Source: Agapanthus africanus
Taxonomy: Eukaryota > Streptophyta > Magnoliopsida > Asparagales > Amaryllidaceae
Assembly: GCA_030015575.1 (NCBI GenBank)
Contig: JASDDO010000006.1
Location: 376,672,137-376,736,136, forward strand
Reading direction: 5' to 3'
DNA: 64,000 bases
Shown here: piece by piece, positions 24,990 to 36,870 of the stretch
How the letters are laid out: each line of letters begins with the position of its first letter
Numbering within the stretch: position 1 is the stretch's first letter
The notes under the pieces: model-generated
Seen by the model: the letters and a program-made list of their open reading frames with translations, nothing else
Databases searched by the model: none
What the model was told of the DNA's origin: nothing
Program-made: the position numbers and the translations under genes

Positions 24990-26625
24990 GGAATTACCAG
25001 AATTCCCGTGCCGCCCAAACGAAGAAAGTGCATACTGATGCATCTTCTTCGGGTGTGTTCATTACAAAGAACTGTTTCTCAGTATCCTTTATGTCCTGGG
25101 TATGAGATATCGGATCAGGATCCCACAATATGTAATTTGTTACATGGGCTACAGATAGGTAGAGAATTGAGAACGGGTGATAAGTTTCATGAGATAGAAA
25201 TGGTGCAAGTGTTGCAGCCAAGTCTGTTGGTAGTTATCACCCTGTATTAACAAATACATTGATTCTGAACAAATGTTATTAGATACCGAACCTGATATAC
25301 AACATCATATCAGTCTCTTTATTAGTAAAGAAGGATATAATTTTGTATTGTTGGATAATGTTTTGAACATTTCCCATATCAAGAGTTGATCGGTTCAGGC
25401 ACGTTATCTAAAAGCATAGACGTTCTAAATCAAACCACAGTTCTTAGTATACAGAACACACACAAGAGGAAGAGTTCAGAAATGAACAAATTCTTCTTGA
25501 GGTATTGTAGACTAGGTCATATCAATGTGACATGACTAGCTGAAGTTACATTTAGATGCATATTTAAATCTGTTTGAATTTACATCTTGTGAAACTTGCC
25601 GGTCATGTCACAAAGATAAGATGACCATAGCTCTGTTTATTGGAAACAGAGAAAGAGTTAGTGAACTCTTGGGATTGATGCATAATGATGTATGTAAGTT
25701 CCCTGTCTACACATGCCAGGACCGGTTCTTTGTACTTTATTATATTCACTGATGATCTCTCAAGATTCAGACATATGTTCCTGTTGAAATACAAGTCCGA
25801 AACTTTTGAGATAATCACAGAATATAAGTTAGAAGTAGAGAACCAAAACAGGTATATGTATTATGTCCTTTGATGTGATCAGGGAGGAGAATACTTGAGC
25901 ACGGGATTCCTGGACTATTCTAAAGGAGAATGAGATTCTCTCTCAGCATTACTCCTCCGTATACACCACAGCACGTCGGTGTATTGGGACAGAGCAATCA
26001 CACCCTATTTGATTGTCATGGCTGCTTTTCTAAATGTAGATTTGGAAGAGAGCGTCTATAAGTACACAGCCAGAGGGCTTCATATACAGTGGGAGCAGCG
26101 GAAACGTGTGCAAGATGTTTTATGTGATAAATCAGGCATCGCGGAGTTGGAACGTCTGTTTTGATGTAGTAGTCAAAGAGTTTGACTTCATCAAAATGGT
26201 AGATAAACCATGTACAAAAAGGTAGTAGTGAGTATGGTGATGATCCTCGTATAGTACGTGGACGACATACTCTTGATAGGGAAGAAGTTTCCTATGCTAC
26301 GCTCGGTCAATCTCTGCTTATCACAAAGATTCTCTTTAGGATCAAGGTGATACCTCCTAAATCCTGGGTTATGGATCTATGAGATAGATCTAATTAGATG
26401 TTAAGATTCTCACTAGTTGTAGTGAGATGGTATCAATCGATCCTGGGGAGAATCACTGGAAAGGTTCTAGGGTGAAAAGGACAACTGAATGTCAGTCACA
26501 GGCATTGCCTTTACCCTCAGTGGAGTGCCAGTATGTTGGAAGAGTTCCAAGCTAGATACCGTGACTTACTAGACTATTAAAGGAAAGATACATCGTTACC
26601 AAGGATGCTACCAAAGAGGCAGTCT

Positions 26626-26660
<35 letters not shown>

Positions 26661-26956
26661 TTCATGAGATGAACTTCGTTCCTGCCATTGTATGACAATG
26701 GAGTTATGGCTTATGCCAAGGAACCCCTGTCCCATCTGAAATCCAGATAAAATTCTAAGGCAGTATCACATTGATCATGGAGATGGTTGATCTCCAGGTA
26801 GATCAAGGTTAGGAGAGTAGACACAGAGGACAATAGTGCGGATCCACTCACAAATGCCTATTTCCCAGTAGAGACTTTTATGGGATGGTTGAGTATAAGA
26901 TACTTCAACCACAGCTGATTGTTGGGTATGCGATACCACAACAGATAGCCCTAGTG
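24990..26956 (+). pseudogene. Degenerate copia pol of C (PR, IN, RT, RNase H)
   Basis: A protease remnant lies at about 25060-25150, where the active-site triplet region is interrupted by a stop. The GAG-pre-integrase motif RLGHIN is at about 25510-25530. The integrase core follows at 25690-25990, including FIIFTDDLSRF and a GGEYLS peptide. Near 26010-26017 the sequence jumps into RT (AAFLNVDLEESVYK), missing several hundred bases that B retains. RNase H relics reach the polypurine tract. A TA microsatellite has expanded at 26629-26657. Many stops and frameshifts; not functional. Confidence 0.8.
26629..26657. repeat. (TA)n microsatellite in C
   Basis: This is an uninterrupted TA run in the RNase H relic. 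A (8458-8470) and D (31694-31706) have only a short run at the same place, so it expanded in C. Confidence 0.9.
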
Positions 26957-26968
26957 CAAGTGGGAGAT
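26957..26968 (+). promoter_or_regulatory. Polypurine tract of C
   Basis: CAAGTGGGAGAT immediately before the 3' LTR start TGTTAG. Confidence 0.88.
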
Positions 26969-29172
26969 TGTTAGTTATATATATACCCTAAAGGCCATTA
27001 CTGTACATACGATGTATAATGTAGTGGATGCTTGGACATATATAGGGAGGACTTTCTTGCTCGACATGATAGTACGCTATCTGGTTGCTCCTTATCTTAA
27101 CATGTACTCTGATTTTCTCTATGTCACATGTTGATAAAGCACTTAGGATGAGTACTTGACTACCAGGACTATGATGCAGATCGCACTAGTGGGGATAGTG
27201 TAGTCGTTAAGTACATCATTCAAATGTTCCTAGTCGTGGGAGTACCGAGACAGGGTATCGATACTCCAGAGTAGACTAGCGTATGCGCTTCTTGACCCAT
27301 ATGATGGGCGATTGATGATCTCATATCTATTGGTGTTTGAGATCAGAGAAGGTATATGGGTTCTCACTGGAGACTGGGTACACTGGACGGACTCGCCGAG
27401 AACTCCCAGATGGTATTATACCTCACGTCAGATGGCAGTTCTCGGGTGACACTGGTACAGGTTAGTCTATAGACCCGAGATCATCATAGAGTCTTGTGTG
27501 ATTCCCACTGTGCTTTGATTTCCATCATACCATGTCCAAGAGGGCTTGCATAAAGGTGGCTTTTGGGTACAGTCCCGAATCACATGGAGGCAATGAGCGA
27601 TAGGAGGGGATTCGTCTCTCCTGGTATAGGGAGCTGAAGTTGCGCTGTGTTCGATTGGCTATAACTGGAAATCCCTGGCCAGGGTTGCTGAGATTTACTG
27701 GTAAGTGTTATCAGTAGTTTCTCGAACAGTTATGGACCTCATATTGACACGACTTATCAAGCTACTGGGGTCTGACGTTTTCCACCCCTAGGCGAGATAT
27801 GCGACATATCAGACGAAGAGACCGGACTGTACGGGAGTGTTACTGATTGGATTCGCAGGAGAATGTACAGGCTTGCTTGTTGATCTTCCGATCGCTTAAT
27901 ACCTGGGTGGCTGTTACGTTTAGCTGACCGCTTGCAGCTTGTGGGTGTTTGATATGATCATCACCTACTGCCGGCGTATTGACGATTCTTTAGAGTCCTA
28001 CACAGAGGTTTCGTGGCTCAGGTAAAACGGAGTAGGAGCACATGTATGATATGTGCGGGACCGAGAACAATACGTGTATGTGATACCGTATTAGATTCTC
28101 GTGATATGAGATATCGGTCGGGTATATGTGATATAGCCAGGTCATCGGATCAAGTGTTAATTCGATGAACTGATACAGATTATATTAGTCGGTTATTTGT
28201 GAAATAGCCGGATTATCGGATCAAGTGTTGATTCGATAATTTAATGTATAATTATATATTTGATATATTAAATTACATTAACTAATATAATCTCACTAAA
28301 AGATTCATTTTCTCACTCGGGTAATACATTGATATATATGCGATATATGTTAATTGTATTAATTTATTTTGTTACAATAAATATTGTATATGTGATATAT
28401 AATATTGTAACAAGTTATAATTACTAATGCAACATGATTAGTGGAGATTAAACATGGTTAGGGTTTGATTTGGGTTAATCTTTTCTAGAAGTATCTAGAA
28501 GCTTTTATTTTCTTTCTTGCAAAGATATTTTGTTTGGATATTTTGCAAGATATTTCCTAACCCAAGCCACACCCTTTAACCCTAGTTAACTCTCTATAAT
28601 GGTTAGCCTCTTCATCTTTAACCATGGTTGCATTTGTAATTATAACACACTTTTTCATTATTCATCACAAAAGGATTAGTTCTTTTTCTTCCTTCTTCTT
28701 CCTTGCATGAAAAGTTTTCTAGCTTCTTTTCTTTGTGATGAAAAGGAGTGAGATTAAGAAAACAAATGAGAGCTAAATTCCTACTTCATCATCCTAATCT
28801 ATTCTTGCCAATTAGATTAGGGTGTTCACTTCATTAGTAAGTAAGAGCTTGTGTTAAAGAAACTTCAAGCTAGATCATCTTTGTTATCGAAGATCGGAAG
28901 CAAGCATGCATCTTTCTCTTCGTGGAGCCTCTCTAGAGTCTGGGTGCATGATGATCGCAGTGAAGGGACCTCAACACGGAGCTTATGAAGCGAAGGACCG
29001 GACTACAAAGGTTGTAATCCCAAACTCTTAGAAGTAAAGTTGTTTACTTGCTTTTTGTTTTCACCTAATCTCTAGTAAATATCTTGGTTAGGGTTGCTCG
29101 GCACGTCTAAATTTTAAATCGGGTATGGATGATACCTTGTAGAACCTTGTGAGAGTTCCTAGTAACCCTACA
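26969..29172 (+). repeat. 3' LTR of C (2204 bp)
   Basis: TGTTAG...CCCTACA. It carries two imperfect palindromes 71 bp apart (28144-28166 and 28214-28238). It forms one arm of a long inverted repeat with the 3' LTR of D, which starts 4 bp further on. Confidence 0.92.
28144..28238. promoter_or_regulatory. Paired imperfect palindromes in LTR upstream part
   Basis: ATCGGATCAAGTGTTAATTCGAT and a closely similar copy 71 bp later each have about 10-bp complementary arms around GTG. The pair is kept in the LTRs of A, B, C and D. The position fits an upstream transcription-control repeat, but no function is shown. Confidence 0.5.
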
Positions 29173-29176
29173 GCAC

Positions 29177-31386
29177 TGTATGGTTACTAGGCACTCTCAC
29201 AAGGGTCTATAAGGCATCAGCCATGCCCGATTTAAATTTTAGACGTGCCGAACAACCCTAAACCAAGATCTTAGACTAGAGATTAGGCGAAACAAAGTAA
29301 GTAAACAACTTTACTTGTAAGAGTTAGGGATTACAACCTTTATAGTCTGTTCCTTCACTTCTAAAGCTCTGTGTTGAGGTCCCTTCGCTGCGATCATCGA
29401 GTATCCGGACTCTAGAGAGGCTCCACAAAAGAAAGATGCAAGCTTGCTTCTGATCTTCGATAACAAAGATGATCTACCTTGAAAAAACTCAAACCCAAGC
29501 TCTTGCTTTGCTAATCAAGTATTAGCAAAGCAAACACCCTAATCTAAGTGGCAAGAATAGATGAGGATGATGAAGTAAGAATTTAGCTCTCATTTATTTT
29601 CTTAATCTCACTCATTATCATCACTTCACAAAAAACTAGAAAGCATTTCATACAAAGACGAAGGAAGGAAGAAGATGATCAAATCCTTTTGTGATGAATA
29701 ATGAAATCTAGAGAGGTTAGAAATACAACCATGGGTTAAGTATGATAACTTAACCCATGTAGAGACTTAACCATGGTGAAGGGTTGGGTTGGCTTAACAA
29801 ATATCAACTAAAATATCTTTAGAAAATATCTTTAGTTAAAAACAAAAGCAAAGCTTCTAGAAGCATCAAGAAGGTTTAACCCTAATCCAAACCCTAACCA
29901 TGTTTAAACTCCATAAAACATGTTGCATTTGTAACCTTAACTTGTTACAATATTATATATCACATATATAATATATTTTGTAACAAAATAAAATAATACA
30001 ATTAACATATATCGCATATATATCAATGTATTACCCGTGTGAGAAAAAGAATCTTTAAGTGAGCTTATACTAGTTAATGTAATTTAATATATCAAATATA
30101 TAATTATACATTAAATTATCGAATCAACACTTGATCCGATAATACGGCTATTTCACAAATAACCGACTAATATAATATGTATCAGTTCATCGAATCAACA
30201 CTTGATCCGATGACCCGGCTATATCACATATACCCGGCCGATATCTCATATCGCGATAATCTAATACGGTATCACATACACGTATTGTTCTCGGTTCCGC
30301 ACATATCACATATGTGCTCCTACTCCGTTTTGCCTGAGCCAGGAAACCACTGTGTAGGACTTTAAAGAATCGTCAATACGCCGGCAGTAGGTGATGATCA
30401 TATCAAACACCCATAAGCTTCAAACGGTCAGCTAAACGTAAAAGCCACCCAGGTATTGAGCGATCAGAAGATCAACAAGCAAGCCTATACATTCTCCTAT
30501 GAATCCAATCAGTAACACTCCCGTACAGTCCTGTCTCTTCGTCTGATATGTCGCATATCTCGCCTAGGGGTGGTAAACGTCAGACCCCAGTAGCTTGATA
30601 AGTCGTGTCGATATGAGGTCTATAACAGTTCGAGAAACTACTGATAACACTTACCAGTAAATCTCAGCAACCCTGGCCAGGGATTTCCCGTTATAGCCAA
30701 TCGAACACAGCGCAACATCAACTCCCTATACCGGGAGAGACGAAACCCCTCCTATCGTTCATTGCCTCCATGTGATTCGGGACTGTACCCAAAAGCCACC
30801 TTTTTGCACGCCCTCTTGGACGTGGTATGATGGAAATCAAAGCACAGTGGGAATCACACAAGACTCTATGACGATCTCGGGTCTACAGACTAACCTGTAC
30901 CAGTGTCACCAGAGAACTGCCATCTGACGTGAGGTATAATACCATCTGGGAGTTCTCGACGAGTCCGTCCAGTGTACCCAGTCTCCACTGAGCACCCTTA
31001 TACCTTCTCTGATGTCAAACACCAATGGATATGGGATCATCCATCGCCCATCATATGGGTCAAGAAGCGCATACGCTAGTCTACTCTGGAGTATCGATGC
31101 CCTGTCACGGTACTCCCACGACTAGGAACATTTGAAGGATGTACTTGGCGACAACACTATCCCCACTAGTATGATCTGCATCATAGTCCTGGTAGTCAAG
31201 TACTCATCCTAAGGGCTTTATCAATATGTGACATAGAGACGATCATAGTACATGTTAAGATAAAGAGTAACCAGATAGCATACTATCATGTCGAGCAAGA
31301 AAGTCCTCCCTATATATGTCCAAGCATCCACTACAATATACAACGCATGTACAGTAATGGCCTCTAGGGCATACATATAACTAACA
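29177..31386 (-). repeat. 3' LTR of D (2210 bp)
   Basis: TGTTAG...CCATACA on the minus strand. Only GCAC (29173-29176) separates it from the oppositely oriented 3' LTR of C. Confidence 0.92.
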
Positions 31387-31398
31387 ATCTCCCACTTG
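31387..31398 (-). promoter_or_regulatory. Polypurine tract of D
   Basis: Minus-strand CAAGTGGGAGAT next to the LTR start. Confidence 0.88.
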
Positions 31399-33261
31399 CA
31401 CTAGGGCCATCTGTTGTGGTATCGCATACCCAACAATCAGCTGCGGTTGAAGTATCTCATACTCAACCATCCCATAAAAGTCTCTACTGGGAAATTGGCC
31501 TTTGTGAGTGGATCCGCGCTGTTGTCCTCTGTGTCTACTCTCCTAATCTCGATCTCCGTGGAGATCAACCATCTCCATAATCAGGTGATACTGCCTAAGA
31601 ATTATATCTGGATTTTTGATGGGACGGGGGTTCCTTGGCATAAGCCACAACTCCATTGTCACACAATGGTAGGAACGAAGTTCATCTCATGAACTTATAT
31701 ATATCTAGACTGCCTCTTTGGTAGCATCCTTGGTAATGACGTATTTTGCCTTTGTTAGTCTAGTAAGTCACGGTATCTTACTTGGAACTCTTCCAACATA
31801 CCGTCCCTCCAGTGAGGGTAAAGACAATGCCTGCGACTGACATTCAGTCGTCCTTATCACCCTGAAACCTTTCCAGTGATTCACCCCAGGATTGATTGAT
31901 ACCATCTCACTAGAACTAGTGAGAATCCTAACATCCAATTAGATCTATCTCATAGATCCAAAACCCAGGATTCAGGAGGTATCGTTTTGATCCTATATGG
32001 AGAATCCTTGTGATAAGCGGAGATTGACCGAGCGTAGCATAGGAAACTCCTTCCCTATCAAGAGTATGTCATCCATGTACTCTACGAGGATCACACCATA
32101 CTCTCTACTACCTTTTTGTATATACAAGGTTCATCTACCATTTTGATGAAGTCAAACTCTTTGACTACCACATCAAAACAGACATTCCAACTCCACGATG
32201 CCTGTTTTATAGCATAAAACAACTTGCACACGTTTCCGCTGCTCCCACTATCTACGAAGCCCTCCGGTTGTCTACTTATAGACGCTCTCTTCTAAATCAT
32301 CATTTAGAAAAGCTGTCATGACACCCAACCGCCAGATATCGTAGTCATGGTATGTAGCATTGGCAAGTAGGATCTGGATGGACTTAAGCATAGGTTTGAA
32401 AGTCTCAACTTTTCCATGTATACCAAGTAATCTTCTCAAGATATACTTGCTCCTGATGGGACTTAACCCTTCAGATAAAGCAACCAAAGTCCATACTTTG
32501 TTGGTGTATAAGGATTCCATCTCAGATCACTAAGCATCCAGCCATTCTCACAGAGTCCCCACTCCTGATGGCCTGCTCGAAACTAGTTGGGTCATCATCT
32601 CATGATGCAATCCTTGCTCCCACTGTCATAAAGAAACCGAAGTATCTCTCAAGTGGGTGAGGAACCCTACTAGATCGGCGGAGAGGCTAAGGTTGGTTAG
32701 AAACTATTGAATCCTCCGGGTTTACCAAATCATCAGCTGCAGTTTGTATAGCTGGAACTCCTTCCAGTTCTATCTCATGACCACTAATTTCTTCACAAGA
32801 AATTCCCTTTCACAAAGGTGGCATGCTGAGAAAAAAAACATCTTTTGCTCCTCAGTTAGGTAGAAAATATTCCCTTGTGAATGCTTGGGATATGCAACAA
32901 ACTTCCACAGAACTGACCTTGCCTCGAGCTTGTCCGGATTTTGCTTTTGACATAGGCCGGACAACCCCAAATCTTAACATCTTTAAGAGATGGGCTCTTC
33001 CCATACCATATCACATATGGAGTGGTAGGCATCTAATTTGGTTGGAACCCTATTCAATAGGTATGCAACTTCTCAAGTGCATAACCCCAAAAGAAAATAG
33101 GCAACTCAGTAGTACTCATCATAGAGCACACCATATCACATAGGGTGTGATTGCTCCGCCCCGATACACCAACGTGCTGTGGTGCATGCGGAGGAGTAAT
33201 GCTGAGAGAGAATCTCATTCTCCTTTAGAATAGTCCAGGAATCCCGTGCGCAAGTATTCTC
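31399..33261 (-). pseudogene. Degenerate copia RNase H, RT and part of IN (D)
   Basis: On the minus strand the frame at 32272-32520 begins with MESLYTNKVWTLV, the typical start of copia RT, and includes AFLNDDLEESVYK. RT and RNase H relics then run down to 31399. Integrase sequence from about 33120 reads towards the gypsy junction, matching 25880-25990 of C inverted. The relic ends at 33261 in a CTCCC stretch shared with the gypsy sequence. Stops and frameshifts throughout. Confidence 0.8.
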
Positions 33262-33310
33262 CTCCCTTCCGGGTCAATCCGGTCAAGGGTGCAGCAATAC
33301 GGGAGAAATC

Positions 33311-34678
33311 CTATACAAATCGCCGGTAGTAGCCGGCCAGTCCTAGAAAGCTGCGTATCTCAGTAACGGATGTAGGTCTGGGCCAACTCTGAACGGCTTC
33401 AATTTTCCTCGGGTCCACACATATACCATCCCGTGTAATCACGTGACCCAAGAATTCTACGCTGTTGAGCCAGAATGCGCACTTGGAGAATTTTGCATAA
33501 AGCTGGTGCTCCCTCAAGGTCTGCAGTGCGATCCGCAGGTGCTGCTCGTGCTTCTCTCTACTCCGGGAATACACCAATATGTCGTCAATGAACACGATAA
33601 TGAACAAGTTGAGGTACGACCTGAATATACGGTTCATCAAGTCCATAAACGCTGCTGGGGCGTTGGTGAGTCCGAACGACATCACCAAAAACTCATAGTG
33701 GCCGTAGCGCGTGCGGAAAGCTGTCCTCGGTATGTCCTCCTGTCGAACTCGCAGCTGGTGATAGCCTGATCGTAAATCGATCATCGAAAAATATCCTACC
33801 CCCTGAAGCTGGTCGAACAAGTCGTCGATGCGTGGCAACGGATATCTATTCCGCACGGTCACCCTATTCAGCTGCCGGTAGTCGATACACAAACGTAAGC
33901 TTCCGTCCTTCTTCTTGACAAACAGGACCGGAGCACCCCAAGGAGAAACACTGGGTCGAATAAGTCTCTTGTCCAGCAAATCTTGCAACTGACTCTTCAA
34001 CTCACTAAGCTCCGCCGGGGCCATCCGGTATGGCGGAATAGAAATAGGCCCCGTGCCGGGAATCAAATCAATACAAAAAGCAATGTCGCGCTCAGGTGGT
34101 AGCCCAGGAAGCTCGTCAGGGAACATATCAGGAAACTCACATACGATCGGAACCTGGTCCAATGGAACATCTGTAGCTCTAGTGTCGCAAACATAGGCTA
34201 GAAATCCCTGACATTCCTTCCTCAACAGCTGTCCAGCGCGAAGAAAAGAAATCAAAAGGTGAGGGGTGGCACCACTGTCCCCCTGCACAACAAAAGCCGA
34301 CTCGCCGGGAAAACAAAATCTCACTGTCTTCTCGCGGCAGTCCACAGACGCATAGCACGTGGCTAACAAATCCATGCCCAAAAGAACGTCGAAGTCCAAC
34401 ATCTCAAGAAGGATCAAATCGACAGGCAGATCTCTATCGCCAATACGGACGAAGCAGGACCGGAACACGTGCCTAGCAACAAACGACTCTCCCACGGGAG
34501 TGGTCATAACAAGCGGCTGATCAAGCAGACCGGACTCTCTACCCAAACTCGGCACGAAGTGTGTGGATACGTACGAGTGCGTGGATCCGGGATCGAACAA
34601 TACGTGTGCATCAACAGAACATATTGATAAGGTAGCTGAGACCACCGCATTGAACGCCTGCGCGTCCTGATGCGTCAA
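33311..34678 (-). pseudogene. Gypsy protease and reverse transcriptase, second copy, 3' truncated
   Basis: A 455-codon open frame on the minus strand. An aspartic protease active site reads LFDPGSTHS (D29-P30-G31, as usual in plant gypsy). RT follows from about residue 210: the [17 protein letters not shown] region at 255-271, DLRSGYHQ at 301-308 and the active site FIDDILVYS with D365-D366. The frame ends in the [11 protein letters not shown] motif because the sequence is cut at 33262; RNase H and integrase are missing. It is in frame with the gag upstream, separated by one TGA and two codons. The RT is better preserved than in the near-full copy. Confidence 0.85.
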
Positions 34679-34687
34679 CGCGAAAAC

Positions 34688-35824
34688 TCATGCTTGTCTT
34701 CCACCTACAACAGGCGGTCCCTTACTAGCAACTGACTGCACTCTGCCGGTGGCTGGCTGTCCTCTGCCTCGACCGCCTCGCCCTCTAGGAACAAACCCTC
34801 CGCGACCACGGCCTCCCTGTGCATGGGTCTGACGCGGAGCAACTGTGGGTACAACAGGTAACGCCTTCTGGGGTGGAGAAGGTGGAAGTGTGACATGCGG
34901 TACGGCTGGCTCCCTCCTGCTTGTCTCGGTACAATCTCTGACGCGGTGACGAAGACTACCACATCCAAAACATCCACGAGACGACTGCTGACCCTCCTGG
35001 GGGTATGAGCTAAACATCTGACCATGCCCTAAGTCTCTGCCACCTGTACGACGTCTATCATGGCGTCTGAATGGATGTCTCTGAGCTGCTGTATCAGTAC
35101 GAACCCTCTTCGGCCCTAGAACTACCGAAGTCTCGGCAAGACGCTCCTCAACCAATAGAGCCGCGTCTACCGCTGCGGCATAGGTCTCATAATGCTGAGA
35201 GCTGATCTCAAGGAATAGCGGGGTAAGCAAGCCTCGAACAAATCTTTTGACTCGCATCTCCTCAGTCGCCACTAGGTACGGAGCATAAATAGATAGCTCT
35301 GTGAACAACACATCGTACTCTGCCACTGTCATCTCTGGCGTCTGGCGTAAGGACTCAAATCTGCATGCTCGGGCATCCCTAACACTCTGGGGAAGAAAGC
35401 GGTCAAGGAACACCGTCACGAACTCCGTCCAGGTCATAGGAGGAAGACCTCCTGCTCTGCCCTTCTCAACTGATTCGCACCATTTCTGCTCAAGACCTTC
35501 CAGGCGAAAACTCGCGAACTCAACCCATCTCGCATCTGCGCATCTGAGGGAACGGCATATCCGGGCCATCCTATCAATGAAAGACTGCGGGTCCTCGGCT
35601 GCATCTGTGCCTCTAAAGACCGGAGGCTTCAGCCTCATGAACTCTGATAGCGATACTGTAATCACCTCCGTGGCTGCAGGGACAACTGGTTGTACGGTCG
35701 GTACCATCGCGGTCCCTATTGAGCCAAACCCAAACCCAAGTCTCCCACTTCTGGCCGCAAATTGCGGCCAGAACCAATATTTCGGCGGCCTGAACATAGC
35801 ATATGGGGGTCGTGTTCTACACAT
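34688..35824 (-). pseudogene. Chimeric LTR-gag frame, second gypsy copy
   Basis: A 378-codon frame starting with ATG. The first 37 or so residues come from LTR sequence (35717-35824). From TAMVPTVQPV onward it is Tekay-type gag with the conserved capsid region (DPQSFIDRMARICRSL, VEFASFRLEGLEQKW) and a CCHC zinc knuckle, CFGCGSLRHRVRDC. The C-terminus is Gly/Arg-rich (GRGRGGFVPRGRGGRGRG). Normal gag starts about 100 residues further upstream, as in the copy at 40321-41629. The fusion is a deletion product rather than a native start. Whether it is translated is unknown. Confidence 0.8.
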
Positions 35825-36836
35825 GGGATCAGCACCTCACAACTATACTGCAGTTATCTCAAATTTATTCTGCACTCACTGGGTCGATAGCAGATTACAG
35901 GAAACTAGAAATTGCATAAAAACGACGAGTTTTGCACCAAAAAGATATCTGGTGGTATTTTAGTGAAATTGGGGGCTAAGCTTGGTTAACATAGCCCTAA
36001 CAACACTCAAACAACTCGGTTTAACCACAACACACTTCACTTGATCAAAGTTCTCACTAATCACCACATAAAGCACTAAAAACACATAACTATCGCTAAT
36101 CGAAGCTAACTACACAATTAAGTGAAAGTAGGAATAAGTTTAGAGATTATACCCTCAAGGAATCTCACAAGCAAGTAGAAGGAGAAGAAGAAAAGGGAAT
36201 GGAGCTGCTGGGGTGCTGTTGCTGCTGCCTGGAGCTGTTGCTGCTGCCTGTAGCTGCTGCTGCTGTTGCCTGAGCTGCTGTTGCTGAAGCTGGAGTTGTT
36301 GCTGCTGAGTTTGCTGCTGCTGCTGCTGTGTCTTCAGCTGCTGCTGCTGGGTTTGCTGTGAGGGTGTGTGTGTGTGTGAGTGTATGAGTGAGAGGTTGAG
36401 AGAAAAAACACAAGAATGAGAGGAAAAGAAAAGATAACCCCCAATGTCAACCCCTCCACTCTCTCTCTTCATTTAATGAGGCATGGCAAAGGCCATCATG
36501 CCCCATAATGCACACATACACACACTCTCTCTCTCTCTCACCAAGTCAACACCCCAAATAAAATTTCAAATTAAACAACACAACAAATAACTAAGCAACT
36601 TATTTAAAACCCAAAAGACTTAATCCCCATTATTAAACCCACCATGGTTACTAAATATGGTTTAACCCAAATTCTAACCCTATTTTACATGCACAAGTTT
36701 GTGCAAGCTTAGGAAAATTCTAGAAAAATATTTATTAAATTAGAAAAATTATTTGAAAACCAATTTGGTAAACTTTTTTATTAAAATTCTCATATTAAAA
36801 TATAGTTAGTTACTAAACACATCCTCAGGTGTTACA
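35717..36836 (-). repeat. Gypsy 3' LTR, first 1.12 kb only
   Basis: It starts TGTAACACCTGAGG at 36836 (minus strand) after the polypurine tract and matches 45049-46151 of the full LTR. It is cut at 35717 by the junction to gag. It contains a CTG/CAG-rich stretch (36203-36358) and GT/CT microsatellites. Confidence 0.88.
36203..36358. repeat. CTG/CAG trinucleotide-rich tract in LTR
   Basis: An imperfect GCTGCTGTTGCTG-type run. In two minus-strand frames it reads as poly-Gln or poly-Ala. The matching tract in the other LTR (45535-45672) has different repeat numbers. Confidence 0.85.
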
Positions 36837-36849
36837 ATCTTCCCCCCTT
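36837..36849 (-). promoter_or_regulatory. Polypurine tract of the gypsy element
   Basis: Minus-strand AAGGGGGGAAGAT immediately before the LTR start TGTAACACC. Confidence 0.85.
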
Positions 36850-36870
36850 AGAGAAATTCGTCCCCGAATT

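Larger units (their letters stand above)
20408..29172 (+). mobile_element. Element C: Ty1/copia on the plus strand, 5' truncated
   Basis: C has a partial 5' LTR (about 20408-21814), PBS (21815-21828), long leader, broken PR-IN-RT-RNase H relics, polypurine tract and a full 3' LTR (26969-29172). About 0.78 kb of the 5' LTR start is missing compared with the 3' LTR, so one target duplication is lost. Its two LTRs show more differences than those of B, suggesting an older insertion. It points opposite to A, B and D. Confidence 0.85.

Noticed and set aside
33443-35963. Plus-strand open frames of 108-220 codons (also at 39087-39413 and 40944-41498)
   Set aside because: Antisense shadows of gypsy gag and RT; the minus-strand frames carry all recognisable motifs.
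36155-36472. Poly-Gln/Ala/Ser frames here and at 45449-45788, resembling a transcription-factor fragment
   Set aside because: They lie in the gypsy LTR over a CAG tract, differ in repeat number between the two LTRs and have no other domain.
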